From Solirubrobacteraceae bacterium (GTDB taxonomy: Bacteria > Actinomycetota > Thermoleophilia > Solirubrobacterales > Solirubrobacteraceae): DNA of 64,000 bases. Position 1 is the stretch's first letter, and the number at the start of each line of letters is the position of its first letter. Position numbers and translations under genes: made by a program. This document shows, piece after piece, positions 26,362-34,740 of this stretch. The DNA lies in NCBI GenBank assembly GCA_025934395.1, contig JAICYC010000004.1, positions 1 through 64,000 of the forward strand, given 5' to 3'. Under the pieces are notes generated by a model that worked only from the letters and a program-made list of their open reading frames with translations, was not told the DNA's origin and did not search any database.

Positions 26362-27671
26362 CGATCCGCGCGCGGAGCGCATCCGAGCTGGTCCAGAGCG
26401 TCGAGGCGGGCCTCGCGCGCGGCGAGCTCACGCCGGGGCAGCGGCTGCCCTCGGTGCGGGCCCTCGCGTCGGAGCTGGGCGTCAGCCCGGTCACGGTGGC
26501 GGCCGGCCTCGCCGAGCTGCGGCGACGCGGCGTGGTCGTCACCGAGCCACGCCGGGGCACGCGGATCGGGTCCGGGCCGCCGATCGGCTCGCTGCGCGCG
26601 CCGCTGCCCGTTCCCCCGGGCGCCCGCGACCTGTCGCGGGGCAACCCCGATCCGACGCTGCTTCCCGACCTGCACGCCGCCCTGGCGCGGATGCCCGCAC
26701 CGCACCGCCTCTACGGCGAGCGTCCCACGCTCCCGCAGCTCGAGACGCTCGCGCGCGAGCAGCTGCTCGCTGATCGGATCCCGGCCGGCCCGGTGTGCGT
26801 CGTCAGCGGCGCGCTCGACGGGATCGAGCGCGTGCTCCAGGCCCACCTGCGCCCCGGCGATCGCGTGGCGGTGGAGAGCCCGGGCTACGCAGCGCTCTAC
26901 GACCTGCTCCGCGCGCCCGGGCTCGTGCTGGAGCCCGTCGCGATCGACGAGCGCGGGATGCTCCCCGGCTCGCTCCTGTCCGCGGTGGAGCGCGGCGCGA
27001 GCGCGGTCGTGATCACACCACGGGGGCAGAACCCGACCGGCGCCGCGCTCGACGAGGCCCGGGCACGGCAGCTGCGCGACGCGCTCGCCGTCACCCCGCG
27101 CGTGCTCGTGATCGAGGACGACCACCTCGGCGCGGTCGCGGGCACCGACCTGCACAGCGCGATCCCCGGGCGCTCCCGCTGGGCGGCCACGCGCTCGGTG
27201 GCGAAGGCGCTCGGGCCCGACCTGCGGCTCGCGGTCCTCACCGGAGACGAGCAGACGGTCGCGCGCGTCCAGGGGCGCCAGCAGTGCGGCCCCGGCTGGG
27301 TCAGCCACCTCCTGCAGTCCGTCGTGCTCGAGCTGTGGCGCGACCCCGCTCTGGAGGCGAGGATCGCCGCGGCGCGCGCGACCTACAGCGCCCGCCGCGA
27401 GAGCCTGCTGGCCGCGCTCGCGCGCCGGGGCGTCGCCGCGTACGGCCGCTCGGGGTTGAACGTGTGGGTGCCGGTCCGCGACGAAGCCGGCGTGATGGGC
27501 GCGCTGCTCGCGCGCGGCTGGGTGGTCGCGCCCGGCGCCCCCTACCGGCTCGGTCCCGAGCCCTCCGCCGTGCGCGTCACGATCGCGACGCTCACCGAGG
27601 ACGAGGGAGAGCAGCTCGCCGAGGACCTGCAGGCGGCGCTGGCCCCGCACGCGTGGGCGCGCAGCGGCTGA
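26340..27671 (+). CDS. MocR/PdxR-type transcriptional regulator (GntR HTH + aminotransferase)
   Basis: Chimeric regulator: an N-terminal GntR winged helix (about residues 14-75, GQRLPSVRALASELGVSPVTVAAGLAELRRRGVVV) joined to a fold-type I aminotransferase-like effector domain (residues 100-443). The PLP lysine is in TRSVAKALGPDLRLAV; the PLP-stacking and Asp regions (RGQNPTGAALD, VIEDDHLGAVAG) are present. Members sense pyridoxal phosphate or related amines and control vitamin B6, GABA or transport genes. Its adjacency to a pyridoxamine-oxidase-like gene and the shared repeats suggest autoregulation and control of that gene. The pair separates fmt from rsmB, which are usually adjacent. Confidence 0.88.
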   Translation: MTELTQYTIRARSASELVQSVEAGLARGELTPGQRLPSVRALASELGVSPVTVAAGLAELRRRGVVVTEPRRGTRIGSGPPIGSLRAPLPVPPGARDLSRGNPDPTLLPDLHAALARMPAPHRLYGERPTLPQLETLAREQLLADRIPAGPVCVVSGALDGIERVLQAHLRPGDRVAVESPGYAALYDLLRAPGLVLEPVAIDERGMLPGSLLSAVERGASAVVITPRGQNPTGAALDEARARQLRDALAVTPRVLVIEDDHLGAVAGTDLHSAIPGRSRWAATRSVAKALGPDLRLAVLTGDEQTVARVQGRQQCGPGWVSHLLQSVVLELWRDPALEARIAAARATYSARRESLLAALARRGVAAYGRSGLNVWVPVRDEAGVMGALLARGWVVAPGAPYRLGPEPSAVRVTIATLTEDEGEQLAEDLQAALAPHAWARSG

Positions 27672-27673
27672 CG

Positions 27674-29047
27674 ATGGCCGGCGCCGCGCGAGCACCGTCG
27701 TCGAACGCACCCGCCCCCGCGAGGCGCTGCGCCTACGGCGTGATCCGCGACGTGTTCGAGCACGGAGCGCGCTGTGAGGATGCCCTGCGGGCGCGCGCCC
27801 GTGAGCTCGAGCTCGACGAGCGCGACCGCGCGCTCGCGATGCGGCTCTCCTACGGCGCGGTGCAGCGCAGGGCGACGCTCGACCACTTCATCGCGCGCCT
27901 GGCCGGGCGGCCCGCCGACCGCCTCGACGCGCCGTTGCTCGCCGCGCTGCGGCTGGGTCTCCACGAGCAGCTCTACACCTCCGGGGCCCCCGACTACGCG
28001 GTCGTCGCCGACGCGGTGCAGCTCGCCAAGCAGAGCGCGCGCGCAGGGCACGGGCTCGTCAACGCGGTGCTGCGCCGCGCAGCGCGCGAGGGGGGCGCAG
28101 CGCTGCTCCAGGAGCTGAGCGACGACACCCCCGACCGCGCCGCGCTGATGCACTCGCACCCGGAGTGGATCGCGAAGCTGCTGTGGGACGAGCTCGGCGC
28201 CGAGGACGCCCGTGCGCTGATGGCCGCCGACAACGAGGCCGGCGAGGTCGCGCTGCGTGCCAACACGCTCCTGCTCGACGCCGCTTCGCTCGCGGCCTCG
28301 CTGCCGGTCCCCACGCGCCTGGACCCCTCGCTGCCCGAGGCGGTCGTGCTCGACGGGCCGTTCGACGCACATGGCTCCCCGCAGTGGGAGCGCGGCGAGT
28401 TCGTCGCCCAGTCGCGCGCCGCGATGCTCCCCGCGCGCGCCCTGGACCCGCAGCCCGGCGAGCGGGTACTCGACCTGTGCGCCGCGCCCGGCGGCAAGAC
28501 CACGCATCTCGCCGCGCTGATGGGCGGCGAAGGCGTCGTCGTCGCGGTCGAGCAGGACGCCGTCCGCGCCGACGGCCTCGTGCGCACCGCCGAGCGGCTG
28601 CGCGCGCCCGCGGTGAGCGTCGAGGTCGCCGATGCGCGCGTGCCCCGTGCCGGCGGCGCGCTGTTCGATCGCGTGCTGGTCGACCCGCCCTGCTCCGGGC
28701 TCGGGACGCTGCAGTTCCGGCCGGACCTCCGCTGGCGCCTGACCGCGGAGCGGCCGCGCCAGCTCGCATCCCAGCAGGCCCGGATCCTCGCTACCGGGGC
28801 GGATGCGCTACGTCCGGGAGGCGTGCTTGTCTACTCTACCTGCACGATCTCAACCATCGAGAATGAGCGCCTCATCTCTGCCTTCATCGACTCACGACGT
28901 GACTTCCAGATCGAGGATCTCGCCGCCGCGCCGCTGCTGACCGGGCCGCTCCCCGCGGCCTCCGCCTCGCGCGGGTTCCTGCAGACGCTCCCACACCGAG
29001 ACCGCACCGCAGGCTTCTTCGTCGCGCGGCTGAGACGAGCAGCGTGA
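27674..29047 (+). CDS. rsmB: 16S rRNA (cytosine-967-C5)-methyltransferase
   Basis: SAM-dependent m5C methyltransferase acting on helix 31 of 16S rRNA. Start ATG 27674, 2 nt after the MocR stop, gives 457 residues. N-terminal NusB-like RNA-binding domain (residues 15-150), then the Rossmann methyltransferase with VLDLCAAPGGKTTHLAAL, the DPPCSGLG motif and the catalytic-Cys strand VYSTCTISTIENE. It ends in a GTGA overlap with a small zinc-ribbon gene. The def-fmt-rsmB-rpe backbone is conserved apart from the inserted MocR pair. Confidence 0.96.
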   Translation: MAGAARAPSSNAPAPARRCAYGVIRDVFEHGARCEDALRARARELELDERDRALAMRLSYGAVQRRATLDHFIARLAGRPADRLDAPLLAALRLGLHEQLYTSGAPDYAVVADAVQLAKQSARAGHGLVNAVLRRAAREGGAALLQELSDDTPDRAALMHSHPEWIAKLLWDELGAEDARALMAADNEAGEVALRANTLLLDAASLAASLPVPTRLDPSLPEAVVLDGPFDAHGSPQWERGEFVAQSRAAMLPARALDPQPGERVLDLCAAPGGKTTHLAALMGGEGVVVAVEQDAVRADGLVRTAERLRAPAVSVEVADARVPRAGGALFDRVLVDPPCSGLGTLQFRPDLRWRLTAERPRQLASQQARILATGADALRPGGVLVYSTCTISTIENERLISAFIDSRRDFQIEDLAAAPLLTGPLPAASASRGFLQTLPHRDRTAGFFVARLRRAA

Positions 29048-29313
29048 GCAGCGAGCCCGACACGGCCGGCTCCCCCGAGGAGCGGCCCACGCGCACCGCG
29101 ATCGAGCTCGGGCCCCAGTGCCCCAACTGCCGAGAGCCGTGGCTGCGCCCCACGAACCTCCCCGGGCGCTACCGCTGCGTGTACTGCCTGCACCGCTTCG
29201 AGCTCACATCCGTGTGCCCCAACTGTGGCGAGCACTCCACGATCGTGAGGATGTCCTCGACCGCGATCCTGAAGTGCAACAACTGTGGGGATTCCATGCT
29301 GCAGGCCGTATGA
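29044..29313 (+). CDS. Small double zinc-ribbon protein
   Basis: 89-residue hypothetical protein with four CXXC pairs (CPNC, CVYC, CPNC, CNNC) spaced as two zinc ribbons. The N-terminal 20 residues are acidic and probably disordered. The start GTG overlaps the rsmB stop and its stop overlaps the rpe start (ATGA), so it is translationally embedded in the rsmB-rpe operon. Zinc ribbons in this context often bind RNA or ribosomes, but nothing in the sequence proves that. I do not recognise the family by name. Confidence 0.75.
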   Translation: MSSEPDTAGSPEERPTRTAIELGPQCPNCREPWLRPTNLPGRYRCVYCLHRFELTSVCPNCGEHSTIVRMSSTAILKCNNCGDSMLQAV

Positions 29314-29987
29314 GCGGCCTCCTCAACCAGATCCACGTCGAGCCGTCGATCCTCTCGGCGGACTTCGGGCGGCTTCGGGAGCAGGTGGGGGAGGTGATCG
29401 CGGCGGGGGCGCGCGTTATCCATGTGGACGTGATGGATGGGCACTTCGTGCCGCCGATCACGATCGGGCCGCTGGTGGTCGAGGCGCTCGCGGGGCAGGT
29501 GGGCGAGGCGGGCGGCATGCTCGACGTCCATCTGATGATCGAGCGGCCCGAGCGCCACGTGGCCGACTTCGTGAGCGCGGGCGCGGCGCTGGTGACGTTC
29601 CACGCGGAGGCCACGCCGCACGCCGCGTACACGGCCGAGATCGTTCGGGAGGCGGGCGCTCGGGTGGGCGTGGCGATCAACCCGGCAACCCCGCCCAACG
29701 TGTTCGCAGAGCTCGGCGAGGCGATCGACCTTGCCCTGTGCATGACCGTGAACCCGGGGTGGGGAGGCCAGGCGTTCATCGAGCGCTCGGTGTCGAAGCT
29801 GCCCGGCGTGCGGGAGGCGGCGGCGGAGGGGGTCGCGATCCAGGTGGACGGCGGGATCGATCCGCGCACCGCGCCACGCTGCCGCGGCGCCGGCGCGAAC
29901 CTGTTCGTGGCCGGATCGGCGGTGTTCGGGGCCGCGGACCCCGGAGAGGCCTACGCCGCGATCGTGCGTTCGCTGCAGGGCGACTGA
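29310..29987 (+). CDS. rpe: Ribulose-phosphate 3-epimerase
   Basis: Interconverts ribulose 5-phosphate and xylulose 5-phosphate in the pentose-phosphate pathway, supplying the pentoses used by riboflavin and aromatic synthesis. The 225-residue TIM barrel shows PSILSADFGRL, IHVDVMDGHFVPPITIGP, DVHLMIERPE, MTVNPGWGGQAFI and IQVDGGIDPRTA, carrying the metal-binding His/Asp set. ATG 29310 overlaps the preceding TGA. In many genomes ribD follows directly; here a 6.5-kb glycan module intervenes. Confidence 0.96.
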   Translation: MSGLLNQIHVEPSILSADFGRLREQVGEVIAAGARVIHVDVMDGHFVPPITIGPLVVEALAGQVGEAGGMLDVHLMIERPERHVADFVSAGAALVTFHAEATPHAAYTAEIVREAGARVGVAINPATPPNVFAELGEAIDLALCMTVNPGWGGQAFIERSVSKLPGVREAAAEGVAIQVDGGIDPRTAPRCRGAGANLFVAGSAVFGAADPGEAYAAIVRSLQGD

Positions 29988-30009
29988 AGGCCGCGCCCCG
30001 GCGGGAGGC

Positions 30010-31398
30010 TCAGGCGCGCGCGGCGACCGCCGCGGACCCCTGCCGGTACACCGCCGTCAGCGCGAGCGCGAGCAGCGCCGTGGCGCCCGCGTAGCCGACC
30101 TCGGCGCGCAGCAGCTGGTTGTGGATCGCGGGGGTGAACATCCACCCGACGAACGCCGCCGCCGCGACCAGCCAGCACGTGGCGGCCGCTCGCGCGCGGT
30201 TTCGCGCGAGCGCAGCCTGGTTGAGCGCGCCCGAGACGAGGTGCAGCCCCATGCCCGCCCCGATCAGCACGAGCCCGGCGCGGCCGTAGAGGAAGTGCTG
30301 GCCGAACAGCACGTGGCGCAGCGCGAACGGCCCCACGACGAGCAGGCCCGCCATCACGACCGCCGTGAACGCCGCGATCGCGAGCACCGTGGTGCGCACG
30401 GCGCGGGCGAACGCGTCGTGGCCCGCGGTCGCCTCGAGGCCGGTGAGGTGCGGGAGCAGCGACGTCTGGATCGCCTGGAAGAGCTGCAACGGCGCGCGGG
30501 CGATCAGCAGGACGTTGAACACGATCCCGGCGAGCGCGCGATCGTTGGCCGTGGCGTCCACCGTCAGCACCGCAGCGTTGAGCAGCGCCTGCTCGGAGAG
30601 CATGATCCCCGAGACCCAGATCGCGAAGCCGCCGCCGCGACGCAGCGACAGCTCGTCGTGCGCGGCCGCCTCCTGCACACCCTCGGTGGCCGGCCCGGCG
30701 AGCGCGGCGTCCGCCTCGTCGACGGTGATAGGGCCGCGGCCGAGGTCGCGTGCCTCCTCCTGCGGCGCCCCCGCGAGCGCGCCGCGCTTGAGGAACGCGG
30801 CCGGCACGACGAGCAGCGACACGAACGGCGCGGCGGCGATCCCGAGCGCGACGGCGGTCTCGCCGCCGGCGATGTCGACCGCAACCGCCAGCGCGAAGCA
30901 CAGCCGCGAGACGGACTCCATCAGAACGAGCCCGCCGAACAGCCCGAAGCGTTCGTGGCCCGCGAGCCATCCGCGCGCGAAGTAGCTCGCCGCGTAGGCG
31001 AGCGTGCCGACAACGAGCACCACGTACAGCGCGTTGGCCCCTTCGAAGACGCCGTGCTCGATGCGGTCGTGCAGCGCGAGCGCCACCGCGAGGAACACGA
31101 GCGCGAACGCTCCCTGGATCAGCATCGGCACCCGCACCGAGTGGGCTTCCGCGCCGCGGGCCCGCCGCTCCGCGATCGTCCGCGAGAGCAGCTGTTCGAT
31201 CGGGCGGTAGATCACCGAGATGATCACGAACATCACCGACCACAGGACGTCGATCCGCTTCGCCGCCGAGCCCGGCAGCACGTGGCTCGCGATCGAGAAG
31301 TACGCGAACGTGAGGACGCCGGTGGAGGCGATCCCCACCGAGAGGATGCCCGCGCCGCGCCGGTAGGAGCGAGCGGGCGACTTCTCAGAGGCGGACAA
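30010..31398 (-). CDS. Polysaccharide flippase-like multi-pass membrane protein
   Basis: About 462 residues with many hydrophobic helices (for example ILSVGIASTGVLTFAYFSIA, VPMLIQGAFALVFLAVALAL, FVGWMFTPAIHNQLL) split by a cytoplasmic-type acidic loop around residues 215-260 (EEARDLGRGPITVDEADAAL). This matches Wzx/MurJ-like MOP-superfamily exporters of lipid-linked glycans, but no sequence motif is decisive. The TTG at 31398 (LSASEKSPARSYRRG) overlaps the upstream methyltransferase stop by 14 nt; the track GTG or ATG at 31431 would overlap more. It is last in a minus-strand GT2-methyltransferase-flippase operon. Confidence 0.75.
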   Translation of the reverse strand: MSASEKSPARSYRRGAGILSVGIASTGVLTFAYFSIASHVLPGSAAKRIDVLWSVMFVIISVIYRPIEQLLSRTIAERRARGAEAHSVRVPMLIQGAFALVFLAVALALHDRIEHGVFEGANALYVVLVVGTLAYAASYFARGWLAGHERFGLFGGLVLMESVSRLCFALAVAVDIAGGETAVALGIAAAPFVSLLVVPAAFLKRGALAGAPQEEARDLGRGPITVDEADAALAGPATEGVQEAAAHDELSLRRGGGFAIWVSGIMLSEQALLNAAVLTVDATANDRALAGIVFNVLLIARAPLQLFQAIQTSLLPHLTGLEATAGHDAFARAVRTTVLAIAAFTAVVMAGLLVVGPFALRHVLFGQHFLYGRAGLVLIGAGMGLHLVSGALNQAALARNRARAAATCWLVAAAAFVGWMFTPAIHNQLLRAEVGYAGATALLALALTAVYRQGSAAVAARA

Positions 31399-32008
31399 GC
31401 AACATCGTCCAGGGGAACGGCGAGCGCGCATGCGAGACCTCGCCGTAACGGGAGAGCAGCTCGACGAACGAGCGCCTGGACCAGTGATTGAGATGCCCCG
31501 GGGTGTTGCCCAGCGAGGACCAGTACGCGCCGCGCGCCATGTTGAGCATCCGCCACAGCGGCTCGCGCGGCACGGAGACGAGCAGGTGACGGCTCGCGCA
31601 GCGCGCCATCTCGGCGAGCGTGTGCTCCGGGTCGGGGACGTGCTCGAGCACCTCGATCGCGCTCGCCAGCTCGAACTCGCCGTCGGCGAACGGCAGGTTC
31701 GCCGCCTCCATCACCCGGTACTCCAGGTTGGGCGCCCGGCGCTCGGCCCAGCCGGCCTGGATCGAGTCCTCCTCGAGGTCGATCCCCACCACTCGCCCGT
31801 CGCCGAGCTGCTGTGCCCACGCGTGCACGAGCACGCCCTCGCCGCAGCCCACGTCGAGCACCGAGCGGGCGCCCGCGGCGGCGAACAGCTCGTCGAGCGA
31901 GCTCTGGAAGCCCGCCATCAGCCGGCGCACCACCGGGTTCTGCGAGCCGTACTTGTCGTAGGTGTTGCCGGTGACGACGCCGTCGCGCGAGACCGTCACG
32001 CCGCTCAC
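31385..32008 (-). CDS. Class I SAM-dependent methyltransferase
   Basis: 207-residue methyltransferase with motif I SVLDVGCGEGVLVHAW, an acidic post-I (VGIDLEEDSIQAGW) and SAIEVLEHVPDPEHTLAEM as in UbiE/Methyltransf_11 enzymes. It begins with TGNTYDKYGSQNPVVRRLM, typical of glycan- or lipid-modifying members. GTG start overlaps the GT2 stop by 4 nt, so the two are translationally coupled. Likely methylates a sugar or lipid carrier of the glycan made by this cluster; the substrate is inference. Confidence 0.8.
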   Translation of the reverse strand: MSGVTVSRDGVVTGNTYDKYGSQNPVVRRLMAGFQSSLDELFAAAGARSVLDVGCGEGVLVHAWAQQLGDGRVVGIDLEEDSIQAGWAERRAPNLEYRVMEAANLPFADGEFELASAIEVLEHVPDPEHTLAEMARCASRHLLVSVPREPLWRMLNMARGAYWSSLGNTPGHLNHWSRRSFVELLSRYGEVSHARSPFPWTMLLVRL

Positions 32009-33108
32009 AGCGGCACCCGCTCACCCTCGCGCCGGGGATCCTCGCTGTGCGCCCCGCCGAGGGTCGCGATCCGAGGCGAGGCGGCACGCGGCGCAGCATC
32101 GCCCCCGTCCGTCGTCGCGGCGGCGCGGGCGCTGCCGGGCTCGTAGTGGGAGGGCTGCACGCCGAGCTCCAGCTCGATCCGGCGAACCCGCTCGAACGTG
32201 CGCTGCGTCATCACCCGCTGGGCGGCGAGCAGGTCGCCGATCACGCCCAGCGCCCACAGCACGACCGCCGCGATGAACAGCACCGCGCCGAGGATCAGCG
32301 ACTGGACGTGCCCCTTGCCGTTGCCTTCGGCGTAGGCCACCGCGAACCGGACCCACACGACGATCGCGGCGAGGCCGATCGTGAGCGCGAGGCTCCAGAA
32401 CACCTTGAGCGGCTCGTACTGGGAGTAGATGCGGAAGATCGAGATGCCGTTGCGGCGGACGTAGGCACCCATCGAGGGGAACAGGCGCGACTCGCGCGTC
32501 TTCGGGTTGGTCCGCACGGGCACGTGGTCGATCGCGACGAGCATCTTGCCCGCCTGGATGATCGTCTCGAGCGTGTACGTGAACTTCGAGACGACCATCA
32601 TCTGGATCGCCGCCTCGCGGTTGTAGGCGCGGAAGCCCGAGGTCGTGTCCGGGACCGACGTCGAGGAGGCCTGTCGCACCACCCACGATCCGAGGCGCTG
32701 CAGCGCCTTCTTCAGCGGCGAGAAGTGCTCGATCCCGCTCACCTCGCGGTCGCCGACCACCATGTCCGCGCGGCCCTCGATGATCGGCGCCACGAGCTTC
32801 GCCACGTCCGGCCCGTAGTACTGGTTGTCCGCGTCCGTGTTGACGATCACGTCGGCGCCCAGCTTCAGCGCGGTGTCGATCCCGGCCTGGAAGCCCGCCG
32901 CCAGCCCCTTGTTGTTCGTGAGCCGCACGAGGTGGTCCACACCGTGTTCGCGCGCCACCGCGATCGTGCGATCGGTGGACCCGTCGTCGATCACGAGCCA
33001 CTCCACCACGTCGATCCCGGGGACCTCCCGAGGGAGGTCGCCGAGCGTCCTCGGGAGTTGCTCTGCCTCATTGAAGCAGGGGATCTGAATGATGAGCTTC
33101 ATCGGCAC
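32005..33108 (-). CDS. GT2 glycosyltransferase with C-terminal membrane helices
   Basis: 367-residue dolichol-phosphate-mannose-synthase-like GT2 enzyme. GT-A motifs: IQIPCFNEAEQLPRTLGDLP, LVIDDGSTDRT, and the DXD region NTDADNQY. Two C-terminal transmembrane helices (LTIGLAAIVVWVRFAVAY and LILGAVLFIAAVVLWALGVI) anchor it, followed by a charged cytoplasmic tail. Enzymes of this type load a sugar onto a polyprenyl phosphate, which then feeds GT-C transferases such as the two encoded divergently. Start GTG 33108 or ATG 33102. Confidence 0.85.
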   Translation of the reverse strand: MPMKLIIQIPCFNEAEQLPRTLGDLPREVPGIDVVEWLVIDDGSTDRTIAVAREHGVDHLVRLTNNKGLAAGFQAGIDTALKLGADVIVNTDADNQYYGPDVAKLVAPIIEGRADMVVGDREVSGIEHFSPLKKALQRLGSWVVRQASSTSVPDTTSGFRAYNREAAIQMMVVSKFTYTLETIIQAGKMLVAIDHVPVRTNPKTRESRLFPSMGAYVRRNGISIFRIYSQYEPLKVFWSLALTIGLAAIVVWVRFAVAYAEGNGKGHVQSLILGAVLFIAAVVLWALGVIGDLLAAQRVMTQRTFERVRRIELELGVQPSHYEPGSARAAATTDGGDAAPRAASPRIATLGGAHSEDPRREGERVPL

Positions 33109-33222
33109 GATTGCCTAGACTTGGCACCCGCAGTATCCCAAAGCTAAGGGGCACGGCCCGGGCGCCGGCAATGCGCCGTGCACCGTAGTCCCGCCCGGCC
33201 CGGGATCCAATCGCCAGGCTCG
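33109..33222. promoter_or_regulatory. Divergent promoter region with inverted repeat
   Basis: 114 bp between the divergently transcribed GT2 and GT-C genes. It contains a 7-bp inverted repeat GCACGGC...GCCGTGC (33151-33157 / 33175-33181) with a nested CCGG-gcg-CCGG, and an AT-richer patch (cagtatcccaaagctaagg) that could supply -10 elements in either direction. On the minus strand TTGGGA and TAGGCA are 18 bp apart. No single promoter can be assigned with confidence. Confidence 0.35.
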
Positions 33223-34740
33223 ATGGAAAGCGCGATGTTCACCCGGGGAAGCCCGGGCACGATCCGGCTGGCGCGGCTGCGTGCTGTCCCCGCGCGCACC
33301 TGGGCGCGTCTCGGGTTCGCCGCGATGTGCCTCGGCGCGCTGATCGGCTACCTCGCGTTCCCCACCTACCCCACCTACGACTCGTTCTACGCGCTGCTGT
33401 GGGGACGGGACCTGCTGCACCTGCACCTGCCGGACTTCCACGTCTACCGCGCCCCCACCGAGCACCCGCTCGCGATCGCGTTCGGCGTGGTCTGCTCGAT
33501 CTTCGGGCAAGGCGGCGCGCGGCTGATGGTGCTCGGTTCGATCGGGTCGTTCGTCGCGCTCGTTGCTGGCAGCTACCGGCTCGGACGGCTGTGCTTCGGC
33601 CCGCTCGTGGGGCTCGTCGCAGCGCTGCTCGTGCTGAGCCGCTTCTTCGTGGAGAACCTCGCCGCCCAGGGCTACCTCGACATCACCTACGTCGCGCTCG
33701 TCGTGTGGGCGGCCGCGCTCGAGGTCGAGCGCCCCCGGCGGGGATGGCCGGTGTTCGTGGTCCTCGCCGCCGCGGGCCTGCTGCGCCCCGACGCGTGGGT
33801 GCTGAGCGGCGTCTACTGGCTCTGGTGCTCGTGGCGGGCGGACAACCGCACGCGGCTGCGCTACCTGCTGCTCGCGGCCGGCGGCCCGCTGATCTGGGCC
33901 GCGCTCGACACGATCGTGACCGGCGACCCGGCGTACTCGCTGACCGCCACCTCCGGGCTCGCACAGGAACTGGAACGAACCCAGGGCTTCGGGAGCGTCG
34001 TCGCCTCGGTCTGGAACTACGGGGAACGGATCGACAAGCTCCCGGTGGTGCTCGGCGGGCTGCTCGGCGTGCCGCTGGCGGTGTGGATCGCGCCGCGGCG
34101 CGCGCTCGTGCCGCTCGCCACGCTCGCGCTGCTGCTGTTCGTGTACGTCGCCGAGGGGGCCGCGGGGGCGTCGGTCGTGGACCGCTACCTGCTCGGCGCG
34201 GCGACGCTGCTGCTGCCGTTCTGCGCCGTCACGCTCGGCGGCTGGGCGATGCTGCGCCCGGGCACCGCGCTGCGACGCGTGTGGCTCGCGGGCGCGGCTG
34301 CGCTCGTGATCTTCGGCGCGACCGCTGCGGCGACGACGCTCAGCCTGTCGAGCCTGCGGACGACGCTCGAATACCACGAGGACTTCCACAAGGGGCTCGC
34401 CGCGGCGCTCGCAGACGATCGCGTCCATGCACAGCTGAAGCGCTGTCACCTGCTCTCGCTACCCAACAACAAGCTGATCCCGGACGCACGCTGGATCCTC
34501 GACAGCGTCGGCCAGGGCGACATCGTCGCCCGCAGCCAGGCGCGCGCGGACGTGGCCAAGGGCGTGCACACGCTCGAGAACCGGATCCGCCGCGGCAGCG
34601 TCGCCGTCTACCCGCTCGGCAGCGCGGTGTTCGTGGAGGCGATCGTGGACGTGGGTGACGACCCGCGCGACCAGGTGCCGCTGAGCGGCTTCCGGCGCGT
34701 CTATACGAGCCGTTACTACGCCGTGTATGCGAACTGCTGA
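33223..34740 (+). CDS. GT-C/GT39-like membrane glycosyltransferase
   Basis: About 505 residues with roughly ten or more hydrophobic helices and a soluble C-terminal part. The first extracytoplasmic loop has PTYDSFYALLWGRDLL, in the place where GT-C enzymes of the protein O-mannosyltransferase/ArnT type carry their acidic catalytic motif. ATG 33223 (MESAMFTRGS) is preferred over the track start 33178, which reads through low-complexity codons; ATG 33235 is also possible. Predicted to transfer a sugar from a polyprenyl-phosphate donor outside the membrane. It overlaps the next gene by 14 nt. Confidence 0.75.
   Translation: MESAMFTRGSPGTIRLARLRAVPARTWARLGFAAMCLGALIGYLAFPTYPTYDSFYALLWGRDLLHLHLPDFHVYRAPTEHPLAIAFGVVCSIFGQGGARLMVLGSIGSFVALVAGSYRLGRLCFGPLVGLVAALLVLSRFFVENLAAQGYLDITYVALVVWAAALEVERPRRGWPVFVVLAAAGLLRPDAWVLSGVYWLWCSWRADNRTRLRYLLLAAGGPLIWAALDTIVTGDPAYSLTATSGLAQELERTQGFGSVVASVWNYGERIDKLPVVLGGLLGVPLAVWIAPRRALVPLATLALLLFVYVAEGAAGASVVDRYLLGAATLLLPFCAVTLGGWAMLRPGTALRRVWLAGAAALVIFGATAAATTLSLSSLRTTLEYHEDFHKGLAAALADDRVHAQLKRCHLLSLPNNKLIPDARWILDSVGQGDIVARSQARADVAKGVHTLENRIRRGSVAVYPLGSAVFVEAIVDVGDDPRDQVPLSGFRRVYTSRYYAVYANC

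Noticed and set aside
26795-29047. 750-aa ORF as a MocR-RsmB fusion
   Set aside because: The upstream part is out of frame with the MocR gene; RsmB starts at ATG 27674.
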